This document shows, piece by piece, positions 32,881-41,720 of a stretch of DNA of 64,000 nucleotides (its first letter is position 1; each line of letters opens with the position of its first letter). Location of the stretch: NCBI RefSeq assembly GCF_014174495.1, contig NZ_JACJHR010000028.1, forward strand, positions 1 through 64,000, written 5' to 3'. Both the position numbers and the translations under genes were made by a program. This DNA comes from Amycolatopsis echigonensis (lineage in GTDB: Bacteria; Actinomycetota; Actinomycetes; Mycobacteriales; Pseudonocardiaceae). The notes under the pieces were generated by a model that saw nothing but the letters and a program-made list of their open reading frames with translations, did no database searches and was not told the DNA's origin.

Positions 32881-32934
32881 CGGGTCGCAGGTGCGGCCGA
32901 CGGCGTCCCGCAGGCTGCCCGCACAGCAGGCAGC

Positions 32935-33024
32935 TGACCGGCCAGTCCCCCAGGCTGGCCGGTCACGCCCCCGCCGCCTGATGCGGAGGCGGCGCGCCGG
33001 GAGGCGAACGACACCTCCCGGCGC
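32935..33024. other. Cluster of three adjacent hairpins
   Basis: Three stem-loops lie within 90 bases: TGACCGGCCAG / CTGGCCGGTCA (32935-32965, 11 bp), CGCCGCCT / AGGCGGCG (about 32972-32994, 8 bp) and GCGCCGGGAGG / CCTCCCGGCGC (32994-33024, 11 bp). They are 160 bases upstream of the protease gene. They could form a structured leader or a terminator group for read-through from the left. Confidence 0.5.
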
Positions 33025-33184
33025 ACCCGCCGACGAGGCGCGCACTCACCCCCGCGCGGGTGGAAAATCTCGGGTGCACCGGGTCCAGATCTCCTGCTGT
33101 GAGCCGATGTGCAAGCGCTGTGAGGTTGCTGTGCATCCGGCCGTATGGGGTGCCTCGCGGGCGTCGGCATGGTCATCTTGAAGT

Positions 33185-34006
33185 GTGAGAGTCAACGTTT
33201 CCCGGACAGCGCTGGTCGTCTGCGCGGCGGCGGCGATCGTCGCGACCGGCGGCGCCAACGCCGTCGTCGACACCGCTGACGTCGCCGGCGCGGCCAGCCA
33301 GCCGAGCGGCGCGGGCACCCCGGCTGTCTCGACCGGCGGTGATTCCCGCAGCACCGGGACGACAAACTCCTCCAGCACCCCAACGACCGGGACGGCAAGC
33401 CCCACCGTCGGCGCGTTGTTCTCCGGCGGCAACCACTTCTGCTCGGCCAGCGTGGTGCACAGCCCGACCGGCGACCTGCTCCTCACCGCCGCGCACTGCG
33501 TCAGCGGCGACGTCTCCGGCATCACCTTCAAGCCCGGCTACCACGACGGCATCGCCCCGTACGGCACCTGGCAGGTCACCGCCGCGACGGTCGCCGACGG
33601 CTGGAAGTCCTCGTCCGATCAGGACCTCGACTTCGCGTTCCTCAAGGTCGCCCAGCCCGGTTCCGCGAGCCTCGAAAGCATCACCGGAGCCAACCAGCTC
33701 GGCACGAACCAAGGCTTCTCGCACACGATCACCCTCACCGGATACCCCGACGGCACCGAACAACCCGTCGTCTGCACGGGCGTCACGACCCAGTCCGACA
33801 CCTACCAGCAACGCGTCGCCTGCCCCGGCTTCCCCGACGGCACCAGCGGCGGCCCGTGGGTGATCAACCAGGACCCGAACACCGGAACCGGCACCGTCAT
33901 CGGCACCATCGGCGGCTACCAAACCGGCGGCGACACCCCCGACGTCTCCTACAGCGCCTACTTCGACGACGACATCACACAGCTCTACAACTCGGCGATC
34001 AGCTGA
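33185..34006 (+). CDS. Secreted trypsin-like serine protease (S1)
   Basis: A 273-residue protein with a signal peptide (about 1-26), a Ser/Thr/Gly-rich propeptide or linker (about 36-73) and a compact S1 domain. The triad is His104 (TAAHC), Asp147 or Asp149 in DQDLDFAFLK, and Ser221 (DGTSGGPW). Two cysteine pairs (86/105 and 197/213) are placed for disulphides. The GTG start at 33185 is taken because it directly precedes the charged signal-peptide start. Secretion outside the cell is expected; the target is unknown. Confidence 0.88.
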   Translation: MRVNVSRTALVVCAAAAIVATGGANAVVDTADVAGAASQPSGAGTPAVSTGGDSRSTGTTNSSSTPTTGTASPTVGALFSGGNHFCSASVVHSPTGDLLLTAAHCVSGDVSGITFKPGYHDGIAPYGTWQVTAATVADGWKSSSDQDLDFAFLKVAQPGSASLESITGANQLGTNQGFSHTITLTGYPDGTEQPVVCTGVTTQSDTYQQRVACPGFPDGTSGGPWVINQDPNTGTGTVIGTIGGYQTGGDTPDVSYSAYFDDDITQLYNSAIS

Positions 34007-34127
34007 ACCGCACCGGGCACGAATGCGGCGACGATCACGATCGATCAGCGTCAGCTGTCGCCGCATCTCGCTGTTCCGGCGTAGTTTTCAGCGACGGGAA
34101 CTGTGGACTGGACCGGGGAGGGCTGCG

Positions 34128-34892
34128 GTGAGTTCCGGATCAGCGCCGTCGGCGGAAGACTTCGACGAGTGGTACTCGAACATGCGAGACAGCGTCGCCC
34201 ACAAGGAAATCCACCAGCGACATCTGGGACTGCCGCCGCGGCTGCTGTCGAGCAGCCTGCTTACGTGGGACGGCATCGCGGAAGTCGTCGAGGCTCTGCG
34301 GCTTGAGCCCGGGCACCGGCTGCTGGATCTGGCGTGCGGGCGCGGCGGGTATGGCCTAGAGATCGCTTCACGAACCGGCGCGCGGTTGATCGGTGTCGAT
34401 TTCGCACGGGCGGCACTCGATCAAGCCCGGATCCTGGCTCAGCAGTTCGATTCCGTGAACGCCGAATTCCGTCTGGGCGACCTCGCCGACACGACCTTGC
34501 CGGAGGGGTCGGTCGACGCGGTCGTATGCGTCGATGCGATCCAGTTCAAGGCGACGGCCGCGTCGTTCGGGGAGATACGGCGCGTGCTCCGTCCGGGCGG
34601 ACGCGTGGCACTGACGACCTGGGAAGCCGTTGCTCCTGCGGACGAGCGCGTCCCGGCGCGAATCCGGGCAGTCGACGCCGAAACCGGCCTCACCGGCGCG
34701 GGATTCTCGAACGTGGTCGTCCGGGAGCGTCCGCAGTGGCGGGCTGCGGAGCGTGCGATGTGGGAGGAAGCCGCGGCGCTCGACCCGGGCGAGGATCCCG
34801 CTCTGCGGTCCCTTCACGACGAAGGCGTCCATGTGCTGTCGGCCTTCGATCTGACGCGCAGAGTCCTCGCCACGGCGACCGCAGGCAACTGA
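34128..34892 (+). CDS. Class I SAM-dependent methyltransferase
   Basis: A 254-residue methyltransferase. SAM motif I is LLDLACGRGGYG (65-76), followed by IGVDFARAALDQA and, near the strand-4 position, DAVVCVDAIQFKA; RVLRPGGRVALTTWE is the usual post-motif III region. GTG start at 34128 with GGGGAGGG five bases upstream. The N-terminal 50 residues (DFDEWYSNMRDSVAHKEIHQ) resemble small-molecule methyltransferases. Acceptor unknown. It follows the protease gene by 120 bases but has no obvious functional link to it. Confidence 0.87.
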   Translation: MSSGSAPSAEDFDEWYSNMRDSVAHKEIHQRHLGLPPRLLSSSLLTWDGIAEVVEALRLEPGHRLLDLACGRGGYGLEIASRTGARLIGVDFARAALDQARILAQQFDSVNAEFRLGDLADTTLPEGSVDAVVCVDAIQFKATAASFGEIRRVLRPGGRVALTTWEAVAPADERVPARIRAVDAETGLTGAGFSNVVVRERPQWRAAERAMWEEAAALDPGEDPALRSLHDEGVHVLSAFDLTRRVLATATAGN

Positions 34893-35019
34893 GACTCGTA
34901 GGGCGCGACGCGGCGATCGACCCCTGAGCGATCAAGCCTTGGCCATCCCCAGAACACACCGGCGCGGCTCGGCGACAACCTCAGCGCCGGAGCATCGAAC
35001 TGCCCGGCCCCAGCACTAG

Positions 35020-35877
35020 TCAGCCGGAACTGGGCGGCGCGACCGGTGCCTGATGCAGCGAGAGATTCTGTCCCGCCTGCTCATCCGCGGCCCACGCACC
35101 CGACTCCGCCGTCCACGTCTGGCCCGCGAAGCTCACCCGGTCCACGCCCAGCTTCGCCGCGCGAGCCACCAGCCAGCTCGCGATCCGCCAGCCTTCCGCG
35201 GCCGGATGGGCGCCGCTCAAGCGCACGGTGCCCAGTTCGGCGTTCGCGACGGTCACCAGGTTCGCCGGCGGGTTCAGCGTCAGGTTCCGGCAGGTCAGCG
35301 CCGCGGGGTACTGGCCGGTCAGCGCGCCGGTCAGCGCGGTGGCTTCGTCTTCCCACTGGGCGTACGCCTCGGGGGCGCCGGAGCGCTGCACCGCCTGCGC
35401 GGCCTCGGTGACGGGAATCGTCTGCCAGTTGTCGAGTTTCACGAGCTTCTTGTAGAACTCCGTCGCCGAATACACCGGGTCCTGGAGCTGGTCGGGAGTG
35501 CCCCAGCCTTGACTCGGGCGCTGCTGGAACAGGCCGATCGAATCCCGGTCGCCGCCGCTCAGGTTGCGGAGTTTCGACTCCTGCAGGGCGGTCGCGAGGG
35601 CGACCGTGACGGCGTGCGAGGGCAGGCCCTGCTTGACGCCGACGGCAGCGATGATCGCGGCGTTGTTCATGGGTTCCGGCTGCAGCGTGTACTGCGGCGC
35701 GGAGGCGTCGTTCGGGCCTTTCGGCAGCGCGACCGTGCAGCCGGGGGTCTTCACCTCGTTGTTGCTCGAGAACATGACCACCACGACGACCACCGCCGCG
35801 AGGGCCACGACGACCGCCAGGATCGCCGCCCGCACGCCACACCCGCGCACCCGTGCCCGCCCTTCCCCACTGCCCAC
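35020..35877 (-). CDS. Membrane-anchored lysozyme-fold protein, putative peptidoglycan enzyme
   Basis: A 285-residue protein with a basic N-terminus and one membrane helix (about 17-36), the remainder outside. The region AVTVALATALQESKLRNLSG with Glu100 and DSIGLFQQRPSQGWG has the pattern of transglycosylase/lysozyme-like catalytic domains in actinobacteria, often misannotated as a transporter. A C-terminal half (about 185-285) of unknown fold follows. Start uncertain: GTG at 35877 or GTG at 35850, the latter with GGGGAAGGG upstream. It follows the PHP-domain gene by 52 bases on the same strand. Confidence 0.7.
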   Translation of the reverse strand: MGSGEGRARVRGCGVRAAILAVVVALAAVVVVVVMFSSNNEVKTPGCTVALPKGPNDASAPQYTLQPEPMNNAAIIAAVGVKQGLPSHAVTVALATALQESKLRNLSGGDRDSIGLFQQRPSQGWGTPDQLQDPVYSATEFYKKLVKLDNWQTIPVTEAAQAVQRSGAPEAYAQWEDEATALTGALTGQYPAALTCRNLTLNPPANLVTVANAELGTVRLSGAHPAAEGWRIASWLVARAAKLGVDRVSFAGQTWTAESGAWAADEQAGQNLSLHQAPVAPPSSG

Positions 35878-35929
35878 TTCAAGTGCACAGTCTGCCCGGG
35901 CGTCCCGGCCGCGAGACGGTCGGGTCGGG

Positions 35930-37456
35930 TCAGCCGGCGTCCGGAGCGCCCAGGAAGATCGGGTTCGACATGGCGACCATGGCGTTCGGCGTCGTCGTCT
36001 TCGGGCCGCCCGACGGACGCCGCACCTCGACCCGGACCCAGCGGCTGTATCGCGGGTAGGTCGTCCACGTCACGGTCGCGGTGCCGGACTCCGGAACGGT
36101 TTCGCTGTGCTCCGGGCCGAGCTGGTCGAGGAACGTCACTGTCGTGCCCGGCACTCCGCGAACGACCGCGCGCACCTCGATCGGCGTGCCGGTGTCCGCG
36201 ACGAGCCGTCCGCCGATGCCCGCGGTGCGGCCCGCGCCGGAGACGGAGAAGTCGAGCTGCACGTCCTTCGATTCCGCGAGCCACGACCGGCCCGCTTTGA
36301 GCCCGGCGAGCAGTTCCGCCCGGCCGAGCCGGTCCGCTTGGACGACCGTGTGCGGGAGCGCCACGGTGTGGTCCGGGTTGTGCGCATCGGAATCGCCGAT
36401 CGCCGGGATCCACCGGCCGCCGCGCAGCAGGCCGTCCCAGTGCGTGACGCTCGCTTCGTCGTCGGCGGTCCACGGGCCGTTCCAGACCTCGACGAGATCG
36501 GCGATCTCGTACGCGAACTCATAGGTGCAGCCGAAGCAGTTCGCGAACGGGTGCGCCGCGGTGACCAAGCCGCCCGCGCGGTGCACCTGGTCGGTGAACC
36601 GCCGGAAGTCGCGCGGGTCGGAAGCGCGGTAGCGCCAGTCGATCCACGTGCCGGCCGGGACGCCGATCGCGGGCCAGTGCCCGGACCGCGTGGTGACCTC
36701 CTCGCCGTTCAGGATCAGCAGGTCGTCGGTGGCGTAGTTGCCCCACACCAGCTGCGAACTGGACGTGTTGTGGTCGGTGGACACGATGAAGTCCAGACCA
36801 GCTGCCCGGGCGTCCGCCACCAGCTGCTCTGGCGTGCGCTTGCCGTCGGAGTGGACGGTGTGCAGGTGGGAGTCGCCGCGGTACCAGGACCGGCCGCGGT
36901 CGCGCGCGGGTGCGGTCTCCGGGGCCGGGTTCGGCCGGAACGGCTTCAAGATGTCCTGGCCGAACGTCAGCGTGATGTCGACGCGGTAGTTCAAGCCCTG
37001 CGGCGCGACCGTGTACGGGCCGAGGATGACGTGCCAGCGGCCGGGCGTGATCGGTCCGGCGAGGTAACCGGGCGTCGCTTCGGAAGCGCTGATCGAGAAC
37101 CGGTCGCGGAAACCGCCGGACCAGCCGCGGAAGCCGCGCCGGGTGCCCAGTTCGTGCCCTTCCGGGCCGAACATCCCGATGTCGCAAGCATTTCCGCGAG
37201 TCCCGGACGGCACCGACGGGCGGTCGTAGGAATAGACGACGTCGATCTGCTTCACGCCGGGCGGCACATCGACCGGGAGGTAGTACCAGTCGGGCACGTC
37301 CGGACGGAAAGTGCCGGTGACGGTCTTCGTCTGCTGCCCGGTGCCGGGCGCGGACTCCGCGAACGAGACGCCCGGCAGCATGCTCATCGCCGCCCCCGCC
37401 GCCACGACGCCTCCGGCCCGGAACAGGTTGCGCCGGTTGAGTTCCCCAGTGGACAT
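35930..37456 (-). CDS. PHP-domain metallohydrolase, Tat-exported (CehA/McbA-like)
   Basis: A 508-residue protein starting with a twin-arginine signal (NRRNLFRAGG, cleavage after SFA near 33). An N-terminal beta-rich domain (about 45-170) precedes the PHP domain: GDSHLHTVHSDG with His197 and His199, STDHN with Asp228 and His229, TAAHPFANC and GDSDAHNPDH. These are metal ligands of the PHP superfamily (phosphoesterases and the carbaryl hydrolase CehA group). A C-terminal beta domain (from about 395) follows. Probably an exported phosphoesterase or related hydrolase; the substrate is not known. Confidence 0.82.
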   Translation of the reverse strand: MSTGELNRRNLFRAGGVVAAGAAMSMLPGVSFAESAPGTGQQTKTVTGTFRPDVPDWYYLPVDVPPGVKQIDVVYSYDRPSVPSGTRGNACDIGMFGPEGHELGTRRGFRGWSGGFRDRFSISASEATPGYLAGPITPGRWHVILGPYTVAPQGLNYRVDITLTFGQDILKPFRPNPAPETAPARDRGRSWYRGDSHLHTVHSDGKRTPEQLVADARAAGLDFIVSTDHNTSSSQLVWGNYATDDLLILNGEEVTTRSGHWPAIGVPAGTWIDWRYRASDPRDFRRFTDQVHRAGGLVTAAHPFANCFGCTYEFAYEIADLVEVWNGPWTADDEASVTHWDGLLRGGRWIPAIGDSDAHNPDHTVALPHTVVQADRLGRAELLAGLKAGRSWLAESKDVQLDFSVSGAGRTAGIGGRLVADTGTPIEVRAVVRGVPGTTVTFLDQLGPEHSETVPESGTATVTWTTYPRYSRWVRVEVRRPSGGPKTTTPNAMVAMSNPIFLGAPDAG

Positions 37457-38299
37457 GCCTACCTCCGCAGCAAAGAAGTCGCGCCGACGCTAACCGCCGG
37501 GCCCACCCCCTTCAACGACGCTGCGGTGAACACTCGGCGACTCGCCTTGCCCAGCACCGGGCCCTCTGCTTGCCCAGCACCGGGCCCTCTGCGGTTCAGC
37601 AGGCACCCGAGACCGCGCTCGCCTGCTCCGCACGGAATCACGGCATGGGAGCCAGCCCCCTGCCGTCATCGGACAGCGAGCCATGATCGGCGGGCATGCT
37701 CGGCTGCGACGCTCCAGTCGGACGACGCCGCCAATCGGGTGCCATGCAGCGACTCCTGGCCGCCGAGCGGACGACAGCGATGCCAGGCACTCGCCCGCGC
37801 CGACCCCGGCCGGTCGCGAGGCACGCGAATCGGCTGCCAGGCACGAACTCGCGCCGCCACACCGATCGCGCGACGCCTCAGCTCACCGAGCATGAACCCA
37901 GTCGCTCAGGCCGAAGTCAGCCCGCGCGGGTCCAGCTCCCGGGCGCGGATTCTCGTGGCTCGCAAGGCAAGCAACGCCAGCGAACTGCCGCGACACTCCG
38001 GTCGAGAACCGCGGCTGCCCAGGTCCGGCGCCTGCGATCGCATCTCACCCGCTCACCGATCGCCCACCGCCAGAGCCCGACCGCCGACGCCTGCGAGCCC
38101 GGGCTCCGCGCACGAGCCAAGCGCCGGGCACGGCCTATCGCCGCCTCGCAGATCGAGCAGCATCAGGCACTCACCGCCGAAGCCCCATCGCTCTCGCACC
38201 ACCGAGCCGCGAAGATCTGCCCAGACCAACCGGCGCACGGCACTACATAAACCAAGAGTCCACCCGCTGCCCGCACAAAGCGTCCGGCACCCGGCAACC
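37457..38299. other. 0.84-kb gene-poor stretch
   Basis: No open frame here has recognisable protein features. The sequence is less biased at third positions than its neighbours and contains loosely repeated phrases, for example ATCGGGTGCCATGCAG near 37732 against ATCGGCTGCCAGGCAC near 37828. A clean 23-base tandem duplication is listed separately. It may be decayed coding or repeat DNA; the PHP gene promoter must lie at its left end. Confidence 0.5.
37546..37591. repeat. 23-base exact tandem duplication
   Basis: The 23 bases at 37546-37568, beginning CTTGCCCAGCACCGGG, are repeated exactly at 37569-37591. It is a recent-looking slippage event in non-coding DNA. Confidence 0.9.
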
Positions 38300-39100
38300 T
38301 CACCCCACCGCATCACTCGCCTCCGCGACCCGGTCCAGCCATTCCTCCATCAGCGCCTCGAACAACACCGGCTGTTCGAACTGCAGGTTGTGCCCCGCCC
38401 GGTCGAGCACCGCGTAGCTCGCCCGCGGATAGTGCCCCAGCAATCCGTACAGCTCCGCGAATCCCGTCGACGCGTCCTGCCGGCCGCACACGATCAGCGC
38501 CGGTTTCCGGTACACCGGACCGCTTTCCGGATCGACCGAAAGGGTCCACCCCGCCAGCATCCGCTGCAGCGCGGCCCGGTCGGCGACCGCCAGGCCCGGC
38601 GCGACGTCCGCCCGGAAACGCGCCAGCGTCTCCGCGGACTGGACCACCGCCACCTCCCCGTACTCCTCCGCCTCCGCCGGATCGAGACCCGCCATCAGGT
38701 CCGGGTCGGCGCGCAGCACCTGGTGGTCCGGCACGTCCCGCTCCAGCACCGGCACCGGACGGCCGACCGGGCACACCAGCGCCAGCCCGGCGACCTGCGC
38801 GGGTCGCGCGCGCGTCAGCCCGCGCGCCAGATAACCGCCGTACGACTCGCCGACCAGCAGGAACGGCTCGTCGCCGATCAGGTCGTCGACCAGGTCCTCC
38901 AGCGCCGCGAGGAGGTCGTCCGACCCGCGCGCGGACCCGGCCGGCGACTCGCCCATTCCGGGCAGATCCGGATAGATCCGCCGGAATCCGGGCCGCCGCG
39001 CGAAGACCGGTTCGAGACAGCCGGTCATCAGGCGGTGGTCCGGCATCCAGCCGTGGACGGCCAGCACCGGCGTGCCCGAACCGTGCTCGACGTAATGCAT
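38300..39100 (-). CDS. Alpha/beta hydrolase
   Basis: A 266-residue alpha/beta-hydrolase fold enzyme. The oxyanion HGW motif (16-18), nucleophile elbow GESYGG with Ser86, Asp209 (CGRQDAS) and His237 (AGHNLQ) complete the triad. A lid region lies between about 112 and 190. Substrate unknown; esterase, lipase or lactonase activity are all possible. The ATG at 39100 is preceded by GGGAGGG. The open frame continues upstream, but without family similarity. Confidence 0.88.
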   Translation of the reverse strand: MHYVEHGSGTPVLAVHGWMPDHRLMTGCLEPVFARRPGFRRIYPDLPGMGESPAGSARGSDDLLAALEDLVDDLIGDEPFLLVGESYGGYLARGLTRARPAQVAGLALVCPVGRPVPVLERDVPDHQVLRADPDLMAGLDPAEAEEYGEVAVVQSAETLARFRADVAPGLAVADRAALQRMLAGWTLSVDPESGPVYRKPALIVCGRQDASTGFAELYGLLGHYPRASYAVLDRAGHNLQFEQPVLFEALMEEWLDRVAEASDAVG

Positions 39101-39222
39101 CGTTCCCTCCCTGTTCGCCGGCCACCGTTGTACCGCACGGTGCCGACAATTCCGGAACCCGGCGGCCGGGAGGAGGGCAGCCGGGCGCAGGGGCGGCAAT
39201 TTCCGGGAGAATTCCCGGAAAG

Positions 39223-39384
39223 TCAGCCGCGGGAACTGATCAATTCTCTTTCGGGCGCCGGCCGCCCCGCGGCGGGACGGCGCGGAACGCAAGCCAGCAG
39301 AAGGAAACCCGCCACGACGCCCAGGAGCACGTGGCCGGTGACGGCGCACAATCCGCACAATGCGGTCCATAGGACGATCTTCAT
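39223..39384 (-). CDS. Possible 53-residue hydrophobic small protein
   Basis: A short frame not overlapping any other gene: ATG at 39384, TGA at 39223-39225. The product starts MKIVLWTALCGLCAVTGHVL, continues with a second hydrophobic stretch ending FLLLACVPRR and finishes in a charged tail (PERELISSRG). This is the shape of a small membrane or secreted peptide with four cysteines. No strong ribosome site is visible upstream, and third-position GC is only moderate, so it may be chance. Confidence 0.35.
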   Translation of the reverse strand: MKIVLWTALCGLCAVTGHVLLGVVAGFLLLACVPRRPAAGRPAPERELISSRG

Positions 39385-39555
39385 CCACCGAGTGTAGGAC
39401 CGCGAAGAATCGCCGTCGGCGGACTTGGGGAAGACTTAGGGTTCGGTCAGGCGGAATTCCCCGAAAGAAGCAGAAGGGAAAGGGTTGCCTTTCCTTTCCG
39501 GTGCGAGAGGCCCCTTCCGGTGCGGCGGCGAGGGCGGTCCGGCAGGATCGGGGCC

Positions 39556-40077
39556 GTGCCCACGCCCGGAACCAGCGCGCTCGTCGTCACGCTCCCGTCC
39601 GCCGCCGTCCTGCTCGAAGCCGCCGCGGCCGTCGACCCCGGACTCGTCCGTCCCGGCCTTCCGCCGCACGTCACGGCGCTGTACCCGTTCCTGCCCGCCG
39701 ACCGGCTCACCGATTGGACCGACGCCGACGTCAGCCAGCTCGCCGCGAACTTCCCGACGACGGAAGTGCAGCTGACCGACCTGGTCCTCGCGCCCGGATT
39801 CGTCGCCGCGGCCGCACCCGCCCTCCAGCCCCTCGCCGACGCCGTGTGCGATCACTGGCCCGACACGCCCCCGTACGGCGGCCGCTTCGGGGCGCACCCG
39901 CCAGCGCACCTGACGATCGCCCTCGGCGGCACCGACGACCAGCGCGCCGAGGTCGCCGAACGAGCGAGGGCAGCGCTGCCGGTCACCGCCCGCGCGGAAA
40001 CGCTGCACCTCGTCGTCCTCACGGAGCAGGGTTGGCGGCTCCGGCTGTCGGCTCCGCTCGGAACGCCTGCGCGATAG
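39556..40077 (+). CDS. 2'-5' RNA ligase family protein (LigT-like)
   Basis: A 173-residue two-histidine (2H) phosphoesterase-superfamily protein. The two signature motifs are PHVTALYPF with His38/Thr40 and AHLTIALGG with His118/Thr120. 2H enzymes act on 2',3'-cyclic phosphates or 2'-5' linkages in RNA or nucleotides. GTG at 39556 chosen because it begins the conserved strand; the upstream frame is Arg/Gly-rich. Its last 59 bases overlap the end of the convergent seven-helix membrane protein gene, so the 3' ends are antisense to each other. Confidence 0.8.
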   Translation: MPTPGTSALVVTLPSAAVLLEAAAAVDPGLVRPGLPPHVTALYPFLPADRLTDWTDADVSQLAANFPTTEVQLTDLVLAPGFVAAAAPALQPLADAVCDHWPDTPPYGGRFGAHPPAHLTIALGGTDDQRAEVAERARAALPVTARAETLHLVVLTEQGWRLRLSAPLGTPAR

Positions 40078-41104
40078 CCCGCAGCCGGGCCACATCGGCC
40101 GCGAAGGCGGTCTCTTGGGGCAGCGCCGACGGTTCCGCGGGCTCGTCCGGCACCGTCGCGGCCGAGCTGCGCAGCACCCGCGCCGCCGCGCTCGGCGACA
40201 GCTCGGGACCGACGCCGGACAGCAGCAGCCCGTCATTGATCTCGCTCATCATCGTCAGCAACCGCTCCCGTCCGGTTCCCGACGCGTCGTCGAGACGGAC
40301 GACGTCCGGGTACCGCGAAGCCAGGTGCTGCCGCAGTGGCCGCAGCACCGCCCGCGTCCGCGCGTCGCGCACCGCCCGTCCCAGCGCGGGCAACGCCGGC
40401 ACCGTCAGCCCCACCACGATCAGCAGCACCGAAATCGCCGGGAAGCCGACCGCGAGCGTGCACCGAACCGTCGAAAACGCACCGCGGCACAGCTTCGTGA
40501 CCGGATGCTCGGCGGTCAGATCGCTGAGCAGATCGACGATCTTGCCGATCAAATAAGCGAAAGCGAAGACACAGGCCACGAGCATGATGCCGAGACCGGC
40601 CCGCAGCGCACCCTTGCCCGCGCGCACCGCTCCGGCCGACACCACGGCGATGTCCACCACGGCCAAGCCCAGGTACAGCGTGTAGACGGCGATGTACACA
40701 ACCAGTGTCGGATTCGACCGGTACAGCTCGTCGAAGAGTCCAACGCCCGTATGAAGCCCGCTCGTCGCGAAGAACGACGCGGTGAGCACGACCAGCGCGA
40801 CAATCAACGCGCCGAGCCGCGCGCGCCGTCGACGCTCTGCCACGCCACCGATCTCCGCGACAGTCACTTCGATGCCGTACGCAGCCACCATGGTCGCGAG
40901 GTTCGACAGCAGCCGCCCAAGGCTCGGGTACAGCTGGCTCTCGATCGCCTGCGCACTGTCGGCGAGCAAGCACAACGCGACGCCGAGCGCGATCAGGCTG
41001 GTCGCGAGCCCCGCCCCAGCGCCAGTCCGCCGCGCTCGCACCGCGCGCCAGATCCCGGCCGCGAGTGCGAGCAGGCCGACCCCGAAGAAAAGAGCGTCGA
41101 TCAT
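40019..41104 (-). CDS. Seven-helix membrane protein, MAB_1171c-like
   Basis: A 361-residue integral membrane protein with about seven hydrophobic helices in the first 250 residues and a cytoplasmic C-terminal region of about 110 residues containing MMSEINDGLLLSGVGPELS. The topology, tail and neighbours match what I recall as the MAB_1171c family of putative transporters, whose function is not established. It starts seven bases after the ImmA-type gene stop, forming a three-gene run XRE - metallopeptidase - membrane protein. The context suggests a membrane sensor or effector rather than a nutrient transporter, by inference. Confidence 0.7.
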   Translation of the reverse strand: MIDALFFGVGLLALAAGIWRAVRARRTGAGAGLATSLIALGVALCLLADSAQAIESQLYPSLGRLLSNLATMVAAYGIEVTVAEIGGVAERRRRARLGALIVALVVLTASFFATSGLHTGVGLFDELYRSNPTLVVYIAVYTLYLGLAVVDIAVVSAGAVRAGKGALRAGLGIMLVACVFAFAYLIGKIVDLLSDLTAEHPVTKLCRGAFSTVRCTLAVGFPAISVLLIVVGLTVPALPALGRAVRDARTRAVLRPLRQHLASRYPDVVRLDDASGTGRERLLTMMSEINDGLLLSGVGPELSPSAAARVLRSSAATVPDEPAEPSALPQETAFAADVARLRAIAQAFRAEPTAGAANPAP

Positions 41105-41111
41105 CCGCGCG

Positions 41112-41720
41112 CTACCCCAGCAGTGACGCGAAGCGCCGCGCGCGGTCGGCTGCCCGTCCGGACGCGCCCGGCCGCAGCTGGGCGCTGTCCGCCGTGGCGG
41201 CGCTCATCAGGAACACGGCGATGAGCTCGGCTTCGTACTCGTCGGAATTCGTGGTGACGCGAGTGAGCAGATGCGACAGCAGGTGCGCGCTGAGATCCGG
41301 CGCGAGCGTCGCCGCTTCGGCGTCGCTGAGCACGCACTCGCCGCGGTGCTCGCACAGCAGGTGCGCGATTTCGTGGGCGATGATGTGGTCCTGGTGCAGC
41401 GACGACGTGCCCGCCGCGTAGGCGATGAGGTCGAAGTCGTCGTGCCGCTGCCACGCGCCGGAGGGCTGGCCGGGCGCGTAGTCGACCGCGACCAGGTCGA
41501 TGTCGCGGCCGCGGTGCCGTTCCAGCCGGTCGATCCACGCGTTCATCGACCACGGCCGCGGGGCGGGCACGTGCGCCAGCAGGTCGCGCACCCGGTCGCG
41601 GGCGCGCGCTCGCACGGTCGGGTCGATGTCCCCTCCCGAGGCGATCGGCGGCTGGACCAGCCGGGTGCACCAGGGGGCCCCCGGCGCTCCGGCCGTCGCC
41701 AGCATAGCCGCCCTGATCAC
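41112..41720 (-). CDS. ImmA/IrrE-type zinc metallopeptidase
   Basis: A 202-residue protein with the zinc motif HEIAH (His116, Glu117, His120) inside HQDHIIAHEIAHLLCEH, typical of ImmA/IrrE (formerly DUF955) peptidases. Such enzymes cleave XRE-type repressors to switch on their targets. The GTG start at 41720 overlaps the XRE stop by four bases (GTGA), which supports this start over the ATG at 41705 and shows translational coupling. The N-terminal part (about 30-75) is helical. It is the likely partner of the XRE protein encoded just before it. Confidence 0.85.
   Translation of the reverse strand: MIRAAMLATAGAPGAPWCTRLVQPPIASGGDIDPTVRARARDRVRDLLAHVPAPRPWSMNAWIDRLERHRGRDIDLVAVDYAPGQPSGAWQRHDDFDLIAYAAGTSSLHQDHIIAHEIAHLLCEHRGECVLSDAEAATLAPDLSAHLLSHLLTRVTTNSDEYEAELIAVFLMSAATADSAQLRPGASGRAADRARRFASLLG

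Larger units (their letters stand above)
32110..33184. other. 1.07-kb gene-poor stretch
   Basis: No convincing gene is seen. The open frames here change frame from repeat to repeat and have Arg/Cys-rich products. The middle is a degenerate tandem repeat (32356-32880) and the right part a cluster of hairpins (32935-33024). The last 100 bases must include the promoter of the protease gene at 33185. Confidence 0.6.

Noticed and set aside
32287..33045. 252-codon minus-strand frame in the repeat array
   Set aside because: The repeat units shift frame relative to one another and the product is Cys/Arg/Ser-rich; it looks like repeat DNA, not a gene.
37696..38250. 184-codon frame in the 37.5-38.3 kb gap
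   Set aside because: Product rich in Arg, Ala, Pro and His, no ribosome site and no conserved motif.
35564..39397. 1277-codon frame spanning several genes
   Set aside because: Crosses the PHP gene, the gene-poor stretch and the hydrolase in antisense; the product is low complexity.
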